In this document: positions 8,462 to 18,501 of the stretch, one piece after another
Numbering within the stretch: position 1 is the first letter of the stretch
Layout: each line of letters starts with the position of its first letter
Source of the DNA: Cyanidiococcus yangmingshanensis
Lineage: Eukaryota > Rhodophyta > Bangiophyceae > Cyanidiales > Cyanidiaceae
Direction: 5' to 3'
Length of the DNA: 64,000 nt
Assembly: GCA_013995675.1 (NCBI GenBank)
Contig: VWRR01000015.1
Location: 186,001 to 250,000, forward strand
Translations under genes and position numbers: made by a program
Notes under the pieces: model-generated
What the model saw: the letters and a program-made list of their open reading frames with translations, nothing else
Told to the model about the DNA's origin: nothing
The model's database searches: none

Positions 8462-10290
8462 AATTGTGCTACTCATGACGAAGACGTATTCATCATTCAA
8501 CAAAGCTCCAAGTCAGCTAGAATTACAGGAATCACACAAATCTTTTGGCAAACGGCCTGGAACTTTCACTTCACACCATCGAGCTGAAAGGTGAACCCTA
8601 ATCGGAGGAAAGAGCCGTACTGAAAGCAGCGTCTGAAGAGGTCAATTATGCGTTGCGAATCGAGAGTATTCATCGTAGAAGGTTTGTTTCCGCGTCTCCA
8701 TTTTTTAGCAAGAAATTCTGTGTATTGTATAGATGAGTGACGTCCCTTATCCCGAGGAATCGGAGCCATTTTCAGCAGCAGATCAACAGAGGAATCTGAT
8801 CAAGCTGAATCAAGGCAAAACCAGCTGAGTGAGAGATTTTTAGGGCCAGAGCCGAGAGTCACAGCGCACCCGAACAGAGGCCATTTCTGAATGTTATTTG
8901 TGGGACTGGGAGAACCTCATGCAAAAAGCGACTCAGGAACCAGGAATCATTCGAGAAAATCCAGGTAACAGTAAATGTATTTGGAGCTCTGTGTGTCCCG
9001 TACTGAATAAAAGGACAACTATGAAAAAGCCTTTGGTGTGAACGAGAAGTTTCTCTCCAAAGGCCGTTCCTCTGTTTTTGCTATTCCACAAGAGCATCGA
9101 AAATTTCACGGTGCGCTTTCCTAGAAATGATCGACAACCTGGATCGTGACAAGACTATCCTGACTGATGCACATAAGTGAATATGTACTACCCGCCTATG
9201 GCAGTAGAGCAGGCTGCGCTCACGAAACCGCGCGTTTAGAGGCTGCAAAAGTTGTTCATACTAATTGAAGACCGCTGAGGATTTCAGGCGTTATTCCTAA
9301 ACGGATTGTAGAGAAGATCCAGAGCGAGTTGTGCTGCCAGAGTGCGTGTCTGTCGGGGTATCCACCAGGCAAGTAGAGCCTCTACTGCATGGGTCAAATC
9401 TTTCGCTATTCCAGGTAAAGTATCCTCTCGGCAGATCCTTCCCTGTGAAGTAAACTGTTTCAGGTTCGCAATGCATGTCCTCACCAAAACCATAGAGAGA
9501 GGACTTTGTATCTGCATGGCTCTAGACAGGATCCGTGTTTTGCACGAATATCAATGACGACTGCTAGAGCTATTCTCTGGAGGTTTCCGGGATCTCAGTG
9601 TAGGAAAGAACATCGCTCCACAACAGCTAAAAAGACTATATGCAGGTGGGGGTCTCTGGAATATCCTGAACACGTGAGCGCTTTCACTCAGAACCTGGAG
9701 CAAAGCAAATTCAACAACAGCCGAAAGACTTTTACTCAGGTATCTGTGACGTAAGTATTCCAGTGGCATAGTCAGATCTATCTTGAGCCAAGTCCCCGGT
9801 AAACCCAGTTGCTGGTGAGATTCCGCGAACTTGGAAAGGTGGCCAGCGCCACGTCCTTGCAAGAGCGAGCATCTCCAGCTTGCGCACTGCACATCGCACC
9901 TTTTTGGGTCAATCATCTCTGCACAAAAGTTGGATCCCATGGAGCTTGCTCACGATGCGAGCCCCTGATCTGCCGCGACTGCTGCATAGCGCTTAGACAG
10001 TCCCAGCCGAGCACCATGTGTCGTTGAGCGATGGATCTCGGAGCCTCTGTAGTAGCGAATGACAGCGAATCAGCATTCTTCGTCGTTTTGCTCTGACGCG
10101 GATGGTCGATTTCTGTCTTGTCCGTTAGCGTGGCACTGGAGTTTTGGTTTCGTGGCTGAGCGAACTCGGCTACGCAGATCGCCGGGCGCCGATATGCAAT
10201 CTGGGCCACTGATCCACAGCCACGGCACCTGCTTGAGCCAGTCGGAAGCGTGTTGTGCGGCGTTCATTTTAACAATTGGTTGTAAACGGC
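8462..10290. other. 1.8 kb without a confident gene
   Basis: No conserved protein was recognised. Several minus-strand ORFs without clear neighbours (8566-8769, 9284-9517, 9551-9940, 9913-10209) have partly protein-like composition, but none is complete. Diverged direct repeats lie within 8.9-9.85 kb and are listed separately. This could be a degraded or multi-exon minus-strand gene, or a noncoding locus. Confidence 0.4.
9330..9830. repeat. Two diverged direct repeats about 390 bp apart
   Basis: The stretch around 9335-9430 aligns by eye with that around 9720-9815. Both contain a GGTA(T) block, an AAGTA block, a GCAT followed by GTCA, an ATCT and finally CCNGGTAAA (near 9411 and 9795). A weaker third match (ATTCG then TCCAGGTAACAG) lies at 8948-8972. 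On the minus strand both main copies read LPG, then a DLT box, then a leucine/alanine-rich helix, so the repeat may be within a former or real protein. Alignment was by eye only. Confidence 0.35.
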
Positions 10291-12012
10291 ATGTATCGAG
10301 CAGACTACAGAGCGGGCCTACTTCGGCGATCTGCCTCAAAGTCGGAAACGCTTCAATCAGGAAGCTTGAAAGATGCTCGCGCTGGCGTGCGAGCCCCTCC
10401 GGAGCGAGATATCCGGCAGTTGTCGAGCAGCGACCTGCTGAGCCTGGAAGCGAGCGAGCGCAAGCCCCGAGAGCCTAAAGGCCCGAAAACATCAGAGGAG
10501 CGAATCTATGAGGTTATGCTTCGCCAGGAGCTGGAGTCGTTTGTTCGTCTGACTGCATCCGCCCTTCGCTTGGAGGACGAGGTGCTTGAGGATACAGACG
10601 CGGATGAGAGCAACGATCCCGCAGAGGAAGGTGCAGTGGCAGCTGAGGGAACAGGACCTAGTCGCGTCCTCCTGAGAACCCTGACGGAGCAGGTTTTGCC
10701 CCCTGTGGCAGGCACTGCGTCAGCGCAGAGTGCAGTGGCAGCATATAATCCTTCTCATGTGCGCGTCGGTATCATCGGATGCGGGCGCATAGGTCAGGTT
10801 CACGCGAACAACTTGGCAAATCGTGTTCCGAATGCGATACTCGTTGCGGTGAGCGACGCGCTGGAGGAGGCGGCACGGCGGGTGGCGGCGCGCTTCCATG
10901 TACCCATTTGGTATACGAAAGCGGAGGATCTGGTGCATGATCCCCGGGTCGACGCTGTCGTCATCTGCTCACCGACGGACACACATGCACCATTAATGAA
11001 GGAATGCGCTCGCTACGGCAAGCACATATTTTGCGAAAAACCCATTGCACTTGGACTGGACTTGATTGATGAGGCGCTGGCGACGCTGGAGGCGGCGAAT
11101 GCGGACCTGCGAGAACAGCGCCTGCAGATACGCAAATCTGGCCTGAAGCTGGCGAGCGAAACCGGAGGTGACTATCTCAGCGTCGCCCAGTGGGAGCATG
11201 ACCGCCGTCTGCGGCGTCTGCAACGATCAGGTGTCCAGCTGATGGTTGCGTTTCAACGAAGATACGACCAGAATTTTCAACGCGCCCGTCTCGCGCACGA
11301 CTCGGGCTTTCTCGGGAGGCCGCTTAAGCTACATTTGGTGTCTCGGGATCCAGCTCCACCGCCAGTGAGCTATTTAAAAGCCTCTGGTGGAATCTGGCTT
11401 GATCAGGCAATTCACGACTTTGATATGGCAAGATTTTTACTCAAGTCGGAGCCAGTTGAAGTATTCGCGACGGGCCTGTGCAGCGATCCAGCGATTGCGG
11501 AGATCGGCGATTGCGACCATGTGATGACCCATGTGCGATTTGCGAACGAGGCGATTTGCGTCATTGATAACTCTCGGTCAACGCCACACCAAGCATATGA
11601 TCAAAGAGCGGAACTCTTCGGAACCGATGGCAGCATCACGGTGGGCAACGAGTATCCGAACACCGCTGAGTACATGGACAAGATTGGGCAACACCGGGAC
11701 AAGCCGCTGAATTTCTTCATGGAGCGCTATGCGGAGGCGTACCTACAGGAGATCCTGGCCTGGGTCCAGCATCTCGTAGAGATGCGTGCTGGTGGTGCAC
11801 GATCGATAGACATGGCAGAGGAAACGGAAGCGGCTGCACTGCCGCTCCCGTCCGGTTTTGACGGTCGCATCGCCGTGGTCATGGCCATGGCTGCTCGACG
11901 GTCTTTTGACTTGAAGCGACCGGTAATGATTACTGAGATTGATCCCAGCTTGGGCCCGGTGATCGAGAACGCCCGCGAAGAGGCGAAGCGGACTCATAAG
12001 CGACTTGAATAA
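10291..12012 (+). CDS. Gfo/Idh/MocA dehydrogenase, inositol 2-dehydrogenase-like
   Basis: This is an NAD(P)-dependent oxidoreductase of the Gfo/Idh/MocA family. The Rossmann start is VRVGIIGCGRIGQVHA at residue about 157, the catalytic-lysine motif FCEKPI has Lys250, and the C-terminal alpha/beta domain has GGIWLDQAIHDFDMARF, where the Asp/His pair is typical of myo-inositol dehydrogenases. At 573 residues it is far longer than the usual 330-350. About 155 unrelated acidic N-terminal residues precede the Rossmann fold, and about 45 extra charged residues are inserted after the EKP motif (about 270-315). ATG at 10291 is the first in frame; the open frame runs 5 codons further from TTG. Substrate (inositol or another sugar) and any organelle targeting are inferred, not seen. 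Confidence 0.88.
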   Translation: MYRADYRAGLLRRSASKSETLQSGSLKDARAGVRAPPERDIRQLSSSDLLSLEASERKPREPKGPKTSEERIYEVMLRQELESFVRLTASALRLEDEVLEDTDADESNDPAEEGAVAAEGTGPSRVLLRTLTEQVLPPVAGTASAQSAVAAYNPSHVRVGIIGCGRIGQVHANNLANRVPNAILVAVSDALEEAARRVAARFHVPIWYTKAEDLVHDPRVDAVVICSPTDTHAPLMKECARYGKHIFCEKPIALGLDLIDEALATLEAANADLREQRLQIRKSGLKLASETGGDYLSVAQWEHDRRLRRLQRSGVQLMVAFQRRYDQNFQRARLAHDSGFLGRPLKLHLVSRDPAPPPVSYLKASGGIWLDQAIHDFDMARFLLKSEPVEVFATGLCSDPAIAEIGDCDHVMTHVRFANEAICVIDNSRSTPHQAYDQRAELFGTDGSITVGNEYPNTAEYMDKIGQHRDKPLNFFMERYAEAYLQEILAWVQHLVEMRAGGARSIDMAEETEAAALPLPSGFDGRIAVVMAMAARRSFDLKRPVMITEIDPSLGPVIENAREEAKRTHKRLE

Positions 12013-12056
12013 ATTCCTGCCCTTCATGCTCGAAGGGAGCTTTTCTGGCGCTGCGC

Positions 12057-12950
12057 ATGGAGATGCACCCATTGGTACTGCGCTCTCCTGAAACCGTGAC
12101 CTTGATCTGCATCTCAGCGAGCATGCCACAGGTTTCGCTCTCGCTCCTTTCTATGGCTCGAGTATTGGTCCGAGGGCCCACTCTTGGCGAATGCATTCCG
12201 AGGTGCCTCGCAACAGCCGCTCAATTATGCAGTTTTTGCTCCAATGTGAATGTCATATGTACAGGAACTCGGAGGCACTTGGGGCACTTGGATAAATGTT
12301 CACGGTGGATCAACAACAAAGTCGCTGGAGCAACGTCGCGAAGCTGTGTGTGCATCCACATTTCCGTCACGCTGGCATCTATCCGGGGCATACCCGATGG
12401 TGGAACTGAGCAAGCCTGCCCGCTGGGCTGCGGCCTCTCGCGCGACGAGCCGTGTTGGCTCTCAGTATCGATCCGCTCCTTGTGGGCTCTGGATGTGACG
12501 CGAGCCATTTCTCCGATCTGCAGGCTGCATGAGGCCATTTTGTGGCACCATAATCTGGTGTGCTGGGTGGGTGCCTCGAAGGTTTTTCTTCAAACTCCTC
12601 GGACGAGCGAACTTGTTTCAACGCATGCCGGACGCTTTTTGAATTCCGCGAAGCAGCCGCCTTCGTGGTCTGCATATGGGAGCCGATATCTACAACCGAG
12701 CAGCTTGATGAACGCCATTCAGGCCTTAGTTCGGGATCTCGCCTCAGCACTGTGCAAATGGAATCCATATCATGTTCACTGCGGCTTATCCGAGTGCGTG
12801 TGGCTCCTTGAGGACACGTTCACACTCCATTCTTCAATCCAGAGAGCAAAACGAAATCGTCCGGAAACACGTTCCTTCAATGCTGCAATTGTTCTTAAAC
12901 GTTGGCGGGAAGCGTTTCGGCCACGGCATCTGGAGCATCTGAGTGCCTAG
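12057..12950 (+). CDS. Long ORF, unknown and doubtful
   Basis: An ATG-initiated 297-codon frame without stops is unlikely by chance, but the product matches nothing I know. It is rich in Cys, Ser, Leu and Trp, and only its last 70 residues (ending KRWREAFRPRHLEHLSA) look ordinary. It starts just 44 bases after the dehydrogenase stop on the same strand, leaving little room for a terminator and promoter. The codons do not show a strong purine-first pattern. The minus strand also has ORFs of 129 and 105 codons. It may be a lineage-specific gene, a long 3' UTR, or a frame-disturbed gene on either strand. Confidence 0.3.
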   Translation: MEMHPLVLRSPETVTLICISASMPQVSLSLLSMARVLVRGPTLGECIPRCLATAAQLCSFCSNVNVICTGTRRHLGHLDKCSRWINNKVAGATSRSCVCIHISVTLASIRGIPDGGTEQACPLGCGLSRDEPCWLSVSIRSLWALDVTRAISPICRLHEAILWHHNLVCWVGASKVFLQTPRTSELVSTHAGRFLNSAKQPPSWSAYGSRYLQPSSLMNAIQALVRDLASALCKWNPYHVHCGLSECVWLLEDTFTLHSSIQRAKRNRPETRSFNAAIVLKRWREAFRPRHLEHLSA

Positions 12951-13704
12951 GCCGATACTTGGTATATTGGTTCTCACCTTAGGCCTCATAATGGTGCTTT
13001 TGTTTCCAGCTCAGAGCATTTAACTGTTCGTATACCCTTGTTTGCTTGTTCCGGGAAGTGCTCTTTCGTGCATGAACCGGAGCCCCGGTCAGTGAGGAGC
13101 CGTCAACTTTGCTTAAGTGTCTAGGCCGAACGGTGACGTCTCTCCATGGGAATCTGCACGGAAGGCCCTCAGAGACAACTGAGGACATGGTCGTGCTCAG
13201 GTCTCGAGCACGTGATGGAATTCTTGAAGAAGAGAGAATCTGCTCCCAAGAATCAAATGATGATTCATTCCAGCCGTTTCGGATACCTTTCTCTTGCCCC
13301 GTGTTTGCTAGTTTTTTGACCTTGAAGTCGTGCAGAATATGGCTAATCCACTAGAGAATTCCAGTACGCCATGGCTATCATTCGAGAGCAAGGTTTATCG
13401 CTTCCCAATCTGAGTTGTGCGAAAGTTTTCCAACTTTGCGTCATCTTCACAGATGGAAAGAAGAGCCTCTTCCGCAATTTTTTGTGAGGAGGACAATTTT
13501 TCAGTGTATTTTCACCAAGGTTGGCTGGCTTCCACCTGAATTTCGGCAACTTCAAAATCCTCAGCCTTTGCTCATTCCTTGCACAAAGACAAGGCGCACG
13601 AAATTCAATTTTGATTCAATTAAGCATGACATCCGGCTTCGTCATTCAACAGGCCTGCGTCAGCAGTCAGTAAAACGGTCGTGAAGTTTGTCTTAACTGC
13701 TTAA
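12951..13704. other. Intergenic before eIF2B epsilon
   Basis: No gene was seen. Short overlapping ORFs on both strands (such as 13109-13354 and 13415-13684) lack any recognisable feature. Confidence 0.3.
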
Positions 13705-15909
13705 ATGGAAGCAAGCAATAATTATGAGCTCCTAGCAGTGCTTGTCGTGGACTCAAGAAGGGACAGAAATCTGTCCACTCTCGTCCGAGCGGAACAGCCA
13801 GCCTGCTTGCTACCGCTCTGCAACGTGACCTTGTTAGAATTTGCACTATACCAGCTCGAACGTGGCGGGGTTACAGAAATTCTCGTATCTGTGATCAGCA
13901 ACAAGCAAGCATACGTTGCAGCGATTAGTCGCTTTTTAGAGACCTCTCGGGTTTCGGAACGCGGGCGAGCTCGGAAAACACTGCTAGCTGCTGGAACGCG
14001 AGGCTTCTCAAGCGTTGGAGAAGTCTTGCGGGAACTCGACTCAAGAGAAAGTCTGCGGCCGAAAAAAGAGTTTATTATTGTCGACGTATTGTCTGTTTCC
14101 AACGCCAATTACCGGGTAATCGCAGCGGAACACCGTTCGCGTCACGAGGCAGACTCAAGCTGGACCGCAACTTGCCTTTTTTTCAGACATTCTTCCATGC
14201 CTTTCATCAACAGACATGGACATGGTGTCCTGGTTGGGGTCGATGCAAACAGCAATCAGCTCCTGCTTTATAATCCATCAATAGACGCCGGTAGTTGCCT
14301 CTTCATTAAGAACCATGTTTGGGGTGAGAGGGATTATCTTCGCCTGCAAACAGGTCTTTGTGACTGTCTTTGCGATATTCTATCTCCGGAGGTTTTGATA
14401 GAATTCCGCGAAAATTTTGACTATGAAGAGTTGCGCGATTACATGAGGAACAAGATCGAGTCAGATTTTATGGAAGTGACGGGAAACCGAATATACTATT
14501 TGGATTTGTCAGAGCGTGGTGAATATTGCCGATGCGTGCATGATGTCTCATCGTACTTTCAGGTCGCGAAAGACTTTGCTCATGGATGGCTCGGCTCGCC
14601 AGCACAAACGCATGAGTTGAGAGAGGCGGGGTTGCCAGTGAAGAACTTGCTCAGTCGTTCTGCTGAGAAAAGACCATCGATCGAATCCTGGGGTCCTGAA
14701 ATGTCGCACCAGGTCGAAAACTCAGTCGCAGCATCGAACTCGACAGTTTGGGCAGATTCGCGGGTTATCGATTGCGTCATTTCCGCTGGCGTCCACGTAT
14801 CTGAGCAATGCTACATCGAAAACACCATTCTCTTAGATGAGTGTGTCGTCGAAAAGGGATGCATCATCAGGGATGCGATACTGTGTCGGAACACTCGTAT
14901 CATGAAAGGAGCCCGAATCGATGGCGGATGCGTCGTCGGGCCGGATGTTGTTGTATCCGAAGGCGCTCATATCCCAGAAGGGCACGTCATCTTTAAGCCC
15001 CAAACAAGAGTTTCAGAGTCGCCCACCGAGTCAGCGGGGTCAGAATCGGAGGATACTTCGAGCCAAGACGGCTCCCGACCAGATGACGTTCTCGGGGATC
15101 TTGATGAAAGCGCAAGTGACCGATCCGTACATTCCCCGGTGCTGCTGTCGAAAATTGGTCACGATTGGAGATCAAGGGGCGTTGGTGAACGAAACCATAG
15201 TTCCTTGTACCGTTGCGAAAAGAGGTTCTTGCGAGGCCTGCGCAACCCTTTTGAATACTGTTTTACTCTTGAAGATGAGCTGGAATCGGTTCTAAGCACA
15301 TCTAACGAGTCTGAATCTCCAACATCTTTTTCAGAGGATGAATGTGAGGTTACACGAGCCGAGCTTGCTGAACAGGAGTGCACAGACTCGCCCTTCAAAC
15401 GCGAACTCGCAGAGACGATTTTGAGGGCTGTTCGGAATGATAACACTGCAGATGACACTGCTGTTGAACTTAGCAGCCTCAGACTAGCGTACGACCGATT
15501 GCCAGAGGATATTGTGGGGGAGATACTTGCTACCCTCGTTCGCGAATCACCATTGAATAGAGGAGATGCTAATGCTCACGCTATCCATGCGCTGCGTAGC
15601 TCCCTCTTTCGTTGGAAATCCCTGATTCAACGATTTGCTTCCACTAAAGAGGCAAAAATGCGCATACTCGATCATAGCGCTGCGTGCAGTGTGCGAGAAA
15701 TGCTTCCGACAAACTTTTTCTCGTATTTGGTGCAGTTGCTTTACGAAGTTGACCTCTTGGAAGAGCGCATTTTGTTTGAATGGGCCCAGATGGGTACAGA
15801 AACCATCGGGGCACGAGCGCACATATCTACATCGAGAGCGGAAAAACTATTGGCTGAGCTGGAACCTTTCCTGAAATGGCTTGCAGAAGCTGAGGAGGAG
15901 CAGGAGTGA
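13705..15909 (+). CDS. EIF2B5: Translation initiation factor eIF2B subunit epsilon
   Basis: This is the catalytic subunit of the guanine nucleotide exchange factor that recharges eIF2 with GTP. The 734 residues fit the family (about 700-720). The N-terminal nucleotidyltransferase-like domain has the eIF2B form of the start (LLAVLVVDSRRDRN and PACLLPLCNVTLLEFALYQL). Left-handed beta-helix repeats follow at about 345-430 (VISAGVHVSEQC, VVEKGCIIRDAILC). An acidic linker comes next, then the C-terminal W2/HEAT exchange domain ending in the aromatic-acidic box FLKWLAEAEEEQE. The linker contains acidic stretches such as EDELESVLSTSNESE. It forms a convergent pair with the DUF1350 gene, 110 bases between stops. 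Confidence 0.93.
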   Translation: MEASNNYELLAVLVVDSRRDRNLSTLVRAEQPACLLPLCNVTLLEFALYQLERGGVTEILVSVISNKQAYVAAISRFLETSRVSERGRARKTLLAAGTRGFSSVGEVLRELDSRESLRPKKEFIIVDVLSVSNANYRVIAAEHRSRHEADSSWTATCLFFRHSSMPFINRHGHGVLVGVDANSNQLLLYNPSIDAGSCLFIKNHVWGERDYLRLQTGLCDCLCDILSPEVLIEFRENFDYEELRDYMRNKIESDFMEVTGNRIYYLDLSERGEYCRCVHDVSSYFQVAKDFAHGWLGSPAQTHELREAGLPVKNLLSRSAEKRPSIESWGPEMSHQVENSVAASNSTVWADSRVIDCVISAGVHVSEQCYIENTILLDECVVEKGCIIRDAILCRNTRIMKGARIDGGCVVGPDVVVSEGAHIPEGHVIFKPQTRVSESPTESAGSESEDTSSQDGSRPDDVLGDLDESASDRSVHSPVLLSKIGHDWRSRGVGERNHSSLYRCEKRFLRGLRNPFEYCFTLEDELESVLSTSNESESPTSFSEDECEVTRAELAEQECTDSPFKRELAETILRAVRNDNTADDTAVELSSLRLAYDRLPEDIVGEILATLVRESPLNRGDANAHAIHALRSSLFRWKSLIQRFASTKEAKMRILDHSAACSVREMLPTNFFSYLVQLLYEVDLLEERILFEWAQMGTETIGARAHISTSRAEKLLAELEPFLKWLAEAEEEQE

Positions 15910-16019
15910 AAGACCATATCATGGAAATCGGAATTCCTATTCGTTTGCGCGCGCGCGGCGGTGCGCGTATATGAACGATCGATTTTGAATTTCGATATCT
16001 CAAGGTTGAAACTGCACCT

Positions 16020-17300
16020 TCAAAGTTTTTCCAATGCACGATCCAGATACGCAACAACACTGTTTTTCAGAAGAGAGGCCTCGCGAAGCACTAATCTTCG
16101 CAGAGATTCCCGTAAAATTGTAGTAGCATCAAATTCTTCGAAACGGGAGCCCGATGCAGCTGTCCTGTCCCTGAATAGGTTTGGATCTAGCAAGTCTTGT
16201 GTACAAGGTGTTATATGGCTTCCGCCGACACGAATGAAGGTCGCGCCTCGACTCATGTCTAGAACGCGATAAAGCGAGGGCGTATCATCTAGGGTATCGT
16301 TTTGGAAGCTAACCAGCAATGTCTGGCGTACTTTGTACATTGAACGAATCGCCTCGACAATTTCTGCTGGGTCGGGATTGAACGCCGTAGCGCCATCGGC
16401 GACCTCTGCGAACAACGGCGGAAGCTGCTGCGCGAGCGACCTGGACTGTCGCAGTAACTCGAGAAGGGGATTGCGCCGAGCACTCGGATATAATGTTTCT
16501 ACCATCGTGTCGAAGATCGTATCCAATGCTGCTGGAGCGTCCACAAAAAGCCGCTCCAAGGCGTCAGCGAGTTCATTTGTTTCCGCCACGTTGATGACTG
16601 TTGGCGCGATAAATTCGCGGAATAGCGGTATTGCATCTTCCGCTCGTCGATTGTTGTACGCAATCAAGACGTTAATGGCTCGACTTCCGTCGGCGCCGCT
16701 AAAGAAGCTTCCACTTATGGTTTGCAATAGAGCTCCTAAGGAATGACCAATGCCGATTACAGGGATGTCACCGTAGTCGAGAGCAAGCATCCCTGCTGCG
16801 GCTGAGAAACGTGACAGAACCTCGTCCACCGTGGAAAGATGGTCGAATGAGAGCCGATAGGGCGTAGTAACCACCACATATCCCTCCATGGACAACTGCT
16901 CGAGAAACCACCTGTAGACGATTTGCGGTGCGGCTCCTGCAAAGGCACCTCCGAGAAAGTGAATGAGCGCCTTCGGGCGATATCCTCTCTGAGAGCTTAG
17001 ATGGATAGTAGTTTGCGTAGATGGTGGTTGAGGCCTTAGAATGAAGTTGCCTGCATACTCCTCCCACCGCGGATGAGCCACTGTTGTCTCGAGGACTTCG
17101 CGTCTCTGCATCAAGAATCGCCATATTCTTGCCGAGGAGGTTCTCGCCAAACTGCTCGGACGGCGGAGCTTTAACGCTTTCTGTCGAGCACTTTTCGGAG
17201 CCAATTTCCTCTTGGAAGCCTTTACATCGCCTAAACGAACCGGATTGAGAAAGCCGAGAGAGTTTGCTTCGATCAACTGCACGACCTGGAGAACCTCCAT
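16020..17300 (-). CDS. DUF1350 family protein, plastid-type alpha/beta hydrolase-like
   Basis: A 426-residue member of the DUF1350 family, found in cyanobacteria and plastid-bearing eukaryotes. The signature region reads LIHFLGGAFAGAAPQIVYRW, followed by GYVVVTTPYRLSFDH. GIGHSLGALLQ has the shape of a hydrolase nucleophile elbow, with Ser in GHSLG. GSHITPC near the end may carry the general-base His. The basic, Ser/Ala/Arg-rich first 90 residues look like a plastid targeting region, though no cleavage site can be fixed. The molecular function of the family is not established. The start at 17300 is the first ATG after an upstream stop. Confidence 0.88.
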   Translation of the reverse strand: MEVLQVVQLIEANSLGFLNPVRLGDVKASKRKLAPKSARQKALKLRRPSSLARTSSARIWRFLMQRREVLETTVAHPRWEEYAGNFILRPQPPSTQTTIHLSSQRGYRPKALIHFLGGAFAGAAPQIVYRWFLEQLSMEGYVVVTTPYRLSFDHLSTVDEVLSRFSAAAGMLALDYGDIPVIGIGHSLGALLQTISGSFFSGADGSRAINVLIAYNNRRAEDAIPLFREFIAPTVINVAETNELADALERLFVDAPAALDTIFDTMVETLYPSARRNPLLELLRQSRSLAQQLPPLFAEVADGATAFNPDPAEIVEAIRSMYKVRQTLLVSFQNDTLDDTPSLYRVLDMSRGATFIRVGGSHITPCTQDLLDPNLFRDRTAASGSRFEEFDATTILRESLRRLVLREASLLKNSVVAYLDRALEKL

Positions 17301-17651
17301 AGTCGCTACTGTCTTCAGATATTTCCGTATCCTATTGCCTACTTACCGATACTCTCCAAATAGCATAGGCACAATAAAGATGAGTCGATCTTGGCACTGC
17401 TATATGGATACTCAAAACCTCCTCTGCAATTCTCCCGTTCTGAACAGTTTCACTCGTTCGACAACCCGATACAATTTTCAGTCTAGCGAGCCCTCCCGAC
17501 AATTTCTGGTGAATGATCGCGCAGCGCTCGCGACTTTCTCCCACCCGATTGGGGTGTTCCTGCCACGAGGATGCATGCCCTCGCTTCTGCACGTAGTTTC
17601 ATGGCGGATATGCGCTGTATTGCTGATCATATTTTCGTGGTCATACCGGGA
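17301..17651. other. Upstream of DUF1350 gene
   Basis: A long plus-strand frame (17212-17787) crosses here, but it overlaps the DUF1350 start and reads as a complement of other frames. No supported gene was seen. Confidence 0.25.
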
Positions 17652-17970
17652 TTATTGGATAATTTTTCGGACTAGTTCGAATGGATCCTCTTTTTGTTTG
17701 TGTCGACGCCCCCTGCGCTGCCGTGCCACAAAATCTCGGAGTTTCTGCTGTTCTTTCTTGTTTTGCAGCCACTGGGGCAGAAAGTAGATATTCCGAGCGA
17801 AAGTCTCCCATGGAGATGCTCTAGAACCTCCTGTATGCACCACTCCGGAAATTTACTCGGCGTTATTTCTCATCGCATCAAGGCCCAGGTAACCGGGGAC
17901 AAGCCTCAATCCGAGTAGCCTCTCGGGTTTGAGAAGCTACAAACGTTCCCGGATAAACGACTCTTCCCAT
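17652..17970 (-). CDS. Candidate small two-exon gene
   Basis: The minus-strand frame over 17652-17820 encodes a markedly charged peptide (LPQWLQNKKEQQKLRDFVAR, then a stretch of Arg, Lys and Glu) but has no ATG. A possible first exon runs from ATG at 17970 to 17894. A 73-base intron (17893-17821, GTTACC to TTCTAG) would join the two in phase, giving 81 residues. The donor is weak, so the model is a guess. The charged second exon is the better-supported part. Function is unknown. Confidence 0.3.
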
Positions 17971-18501
17971 TCGGCGGTTTATATGTGAGTCGTTCGTTCA
18001 TGCGCAGCATTTCATTCCAGTCTGATACTTCTTCATGGGGTCGTTGTAGACGTTCCGTGGCGCATTCAAATCACTCCAGCGCTTCCTGCCTTTCCGCGCA
18101 GAGCGCGATCGATTCTCGACGCCGAAAACTTCAGTAAAAGATCGGGCGAGTCGAGGCAGCCTTATTGTCGGTGATCTATCCACATACATCATGCAGGAAG
18201 CGTTCGCAACGATGTGATTACTTCATGCGTTCGTTTTGGCAGCCAGTTTTCTGAGTGAACAAGCTATTGTGGCCCCCTAATTCGCAGAGAGAGCGGTTTC
18301 TCGACCTTCATCGACCCCTTAGAACCGCCGTGAGGTTGCTTCAGAAAGCAAACAGTCAATGCAAAATATGTGTTCCAAGGCAGGAAGTCTCTTCGGATGC
18401 GGGTCTCACGGCCGGGGGATGATCATCAGAGATTCGGTTTGGATCGGGGGGAGGGCGAGTACCTCGTGTGCCACACGTTCATCCGCATCGCTTTCAAGAA
18501 C
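17971..18501. other. Intergenic before glyoxalase
   Basis: No gene was seen. It lies downstream of the glyoxalase stop codon on the minus strand. Confidence 0.3.

Noticed and set aside
17212-17787. 191-codon plus-strand ORF
   Set aside because: It overlaps the DUF1350 start and is antisense to a charged minus-strand segment that looks more like real protein; its own composition is Cys/Ser/Phe-rich.
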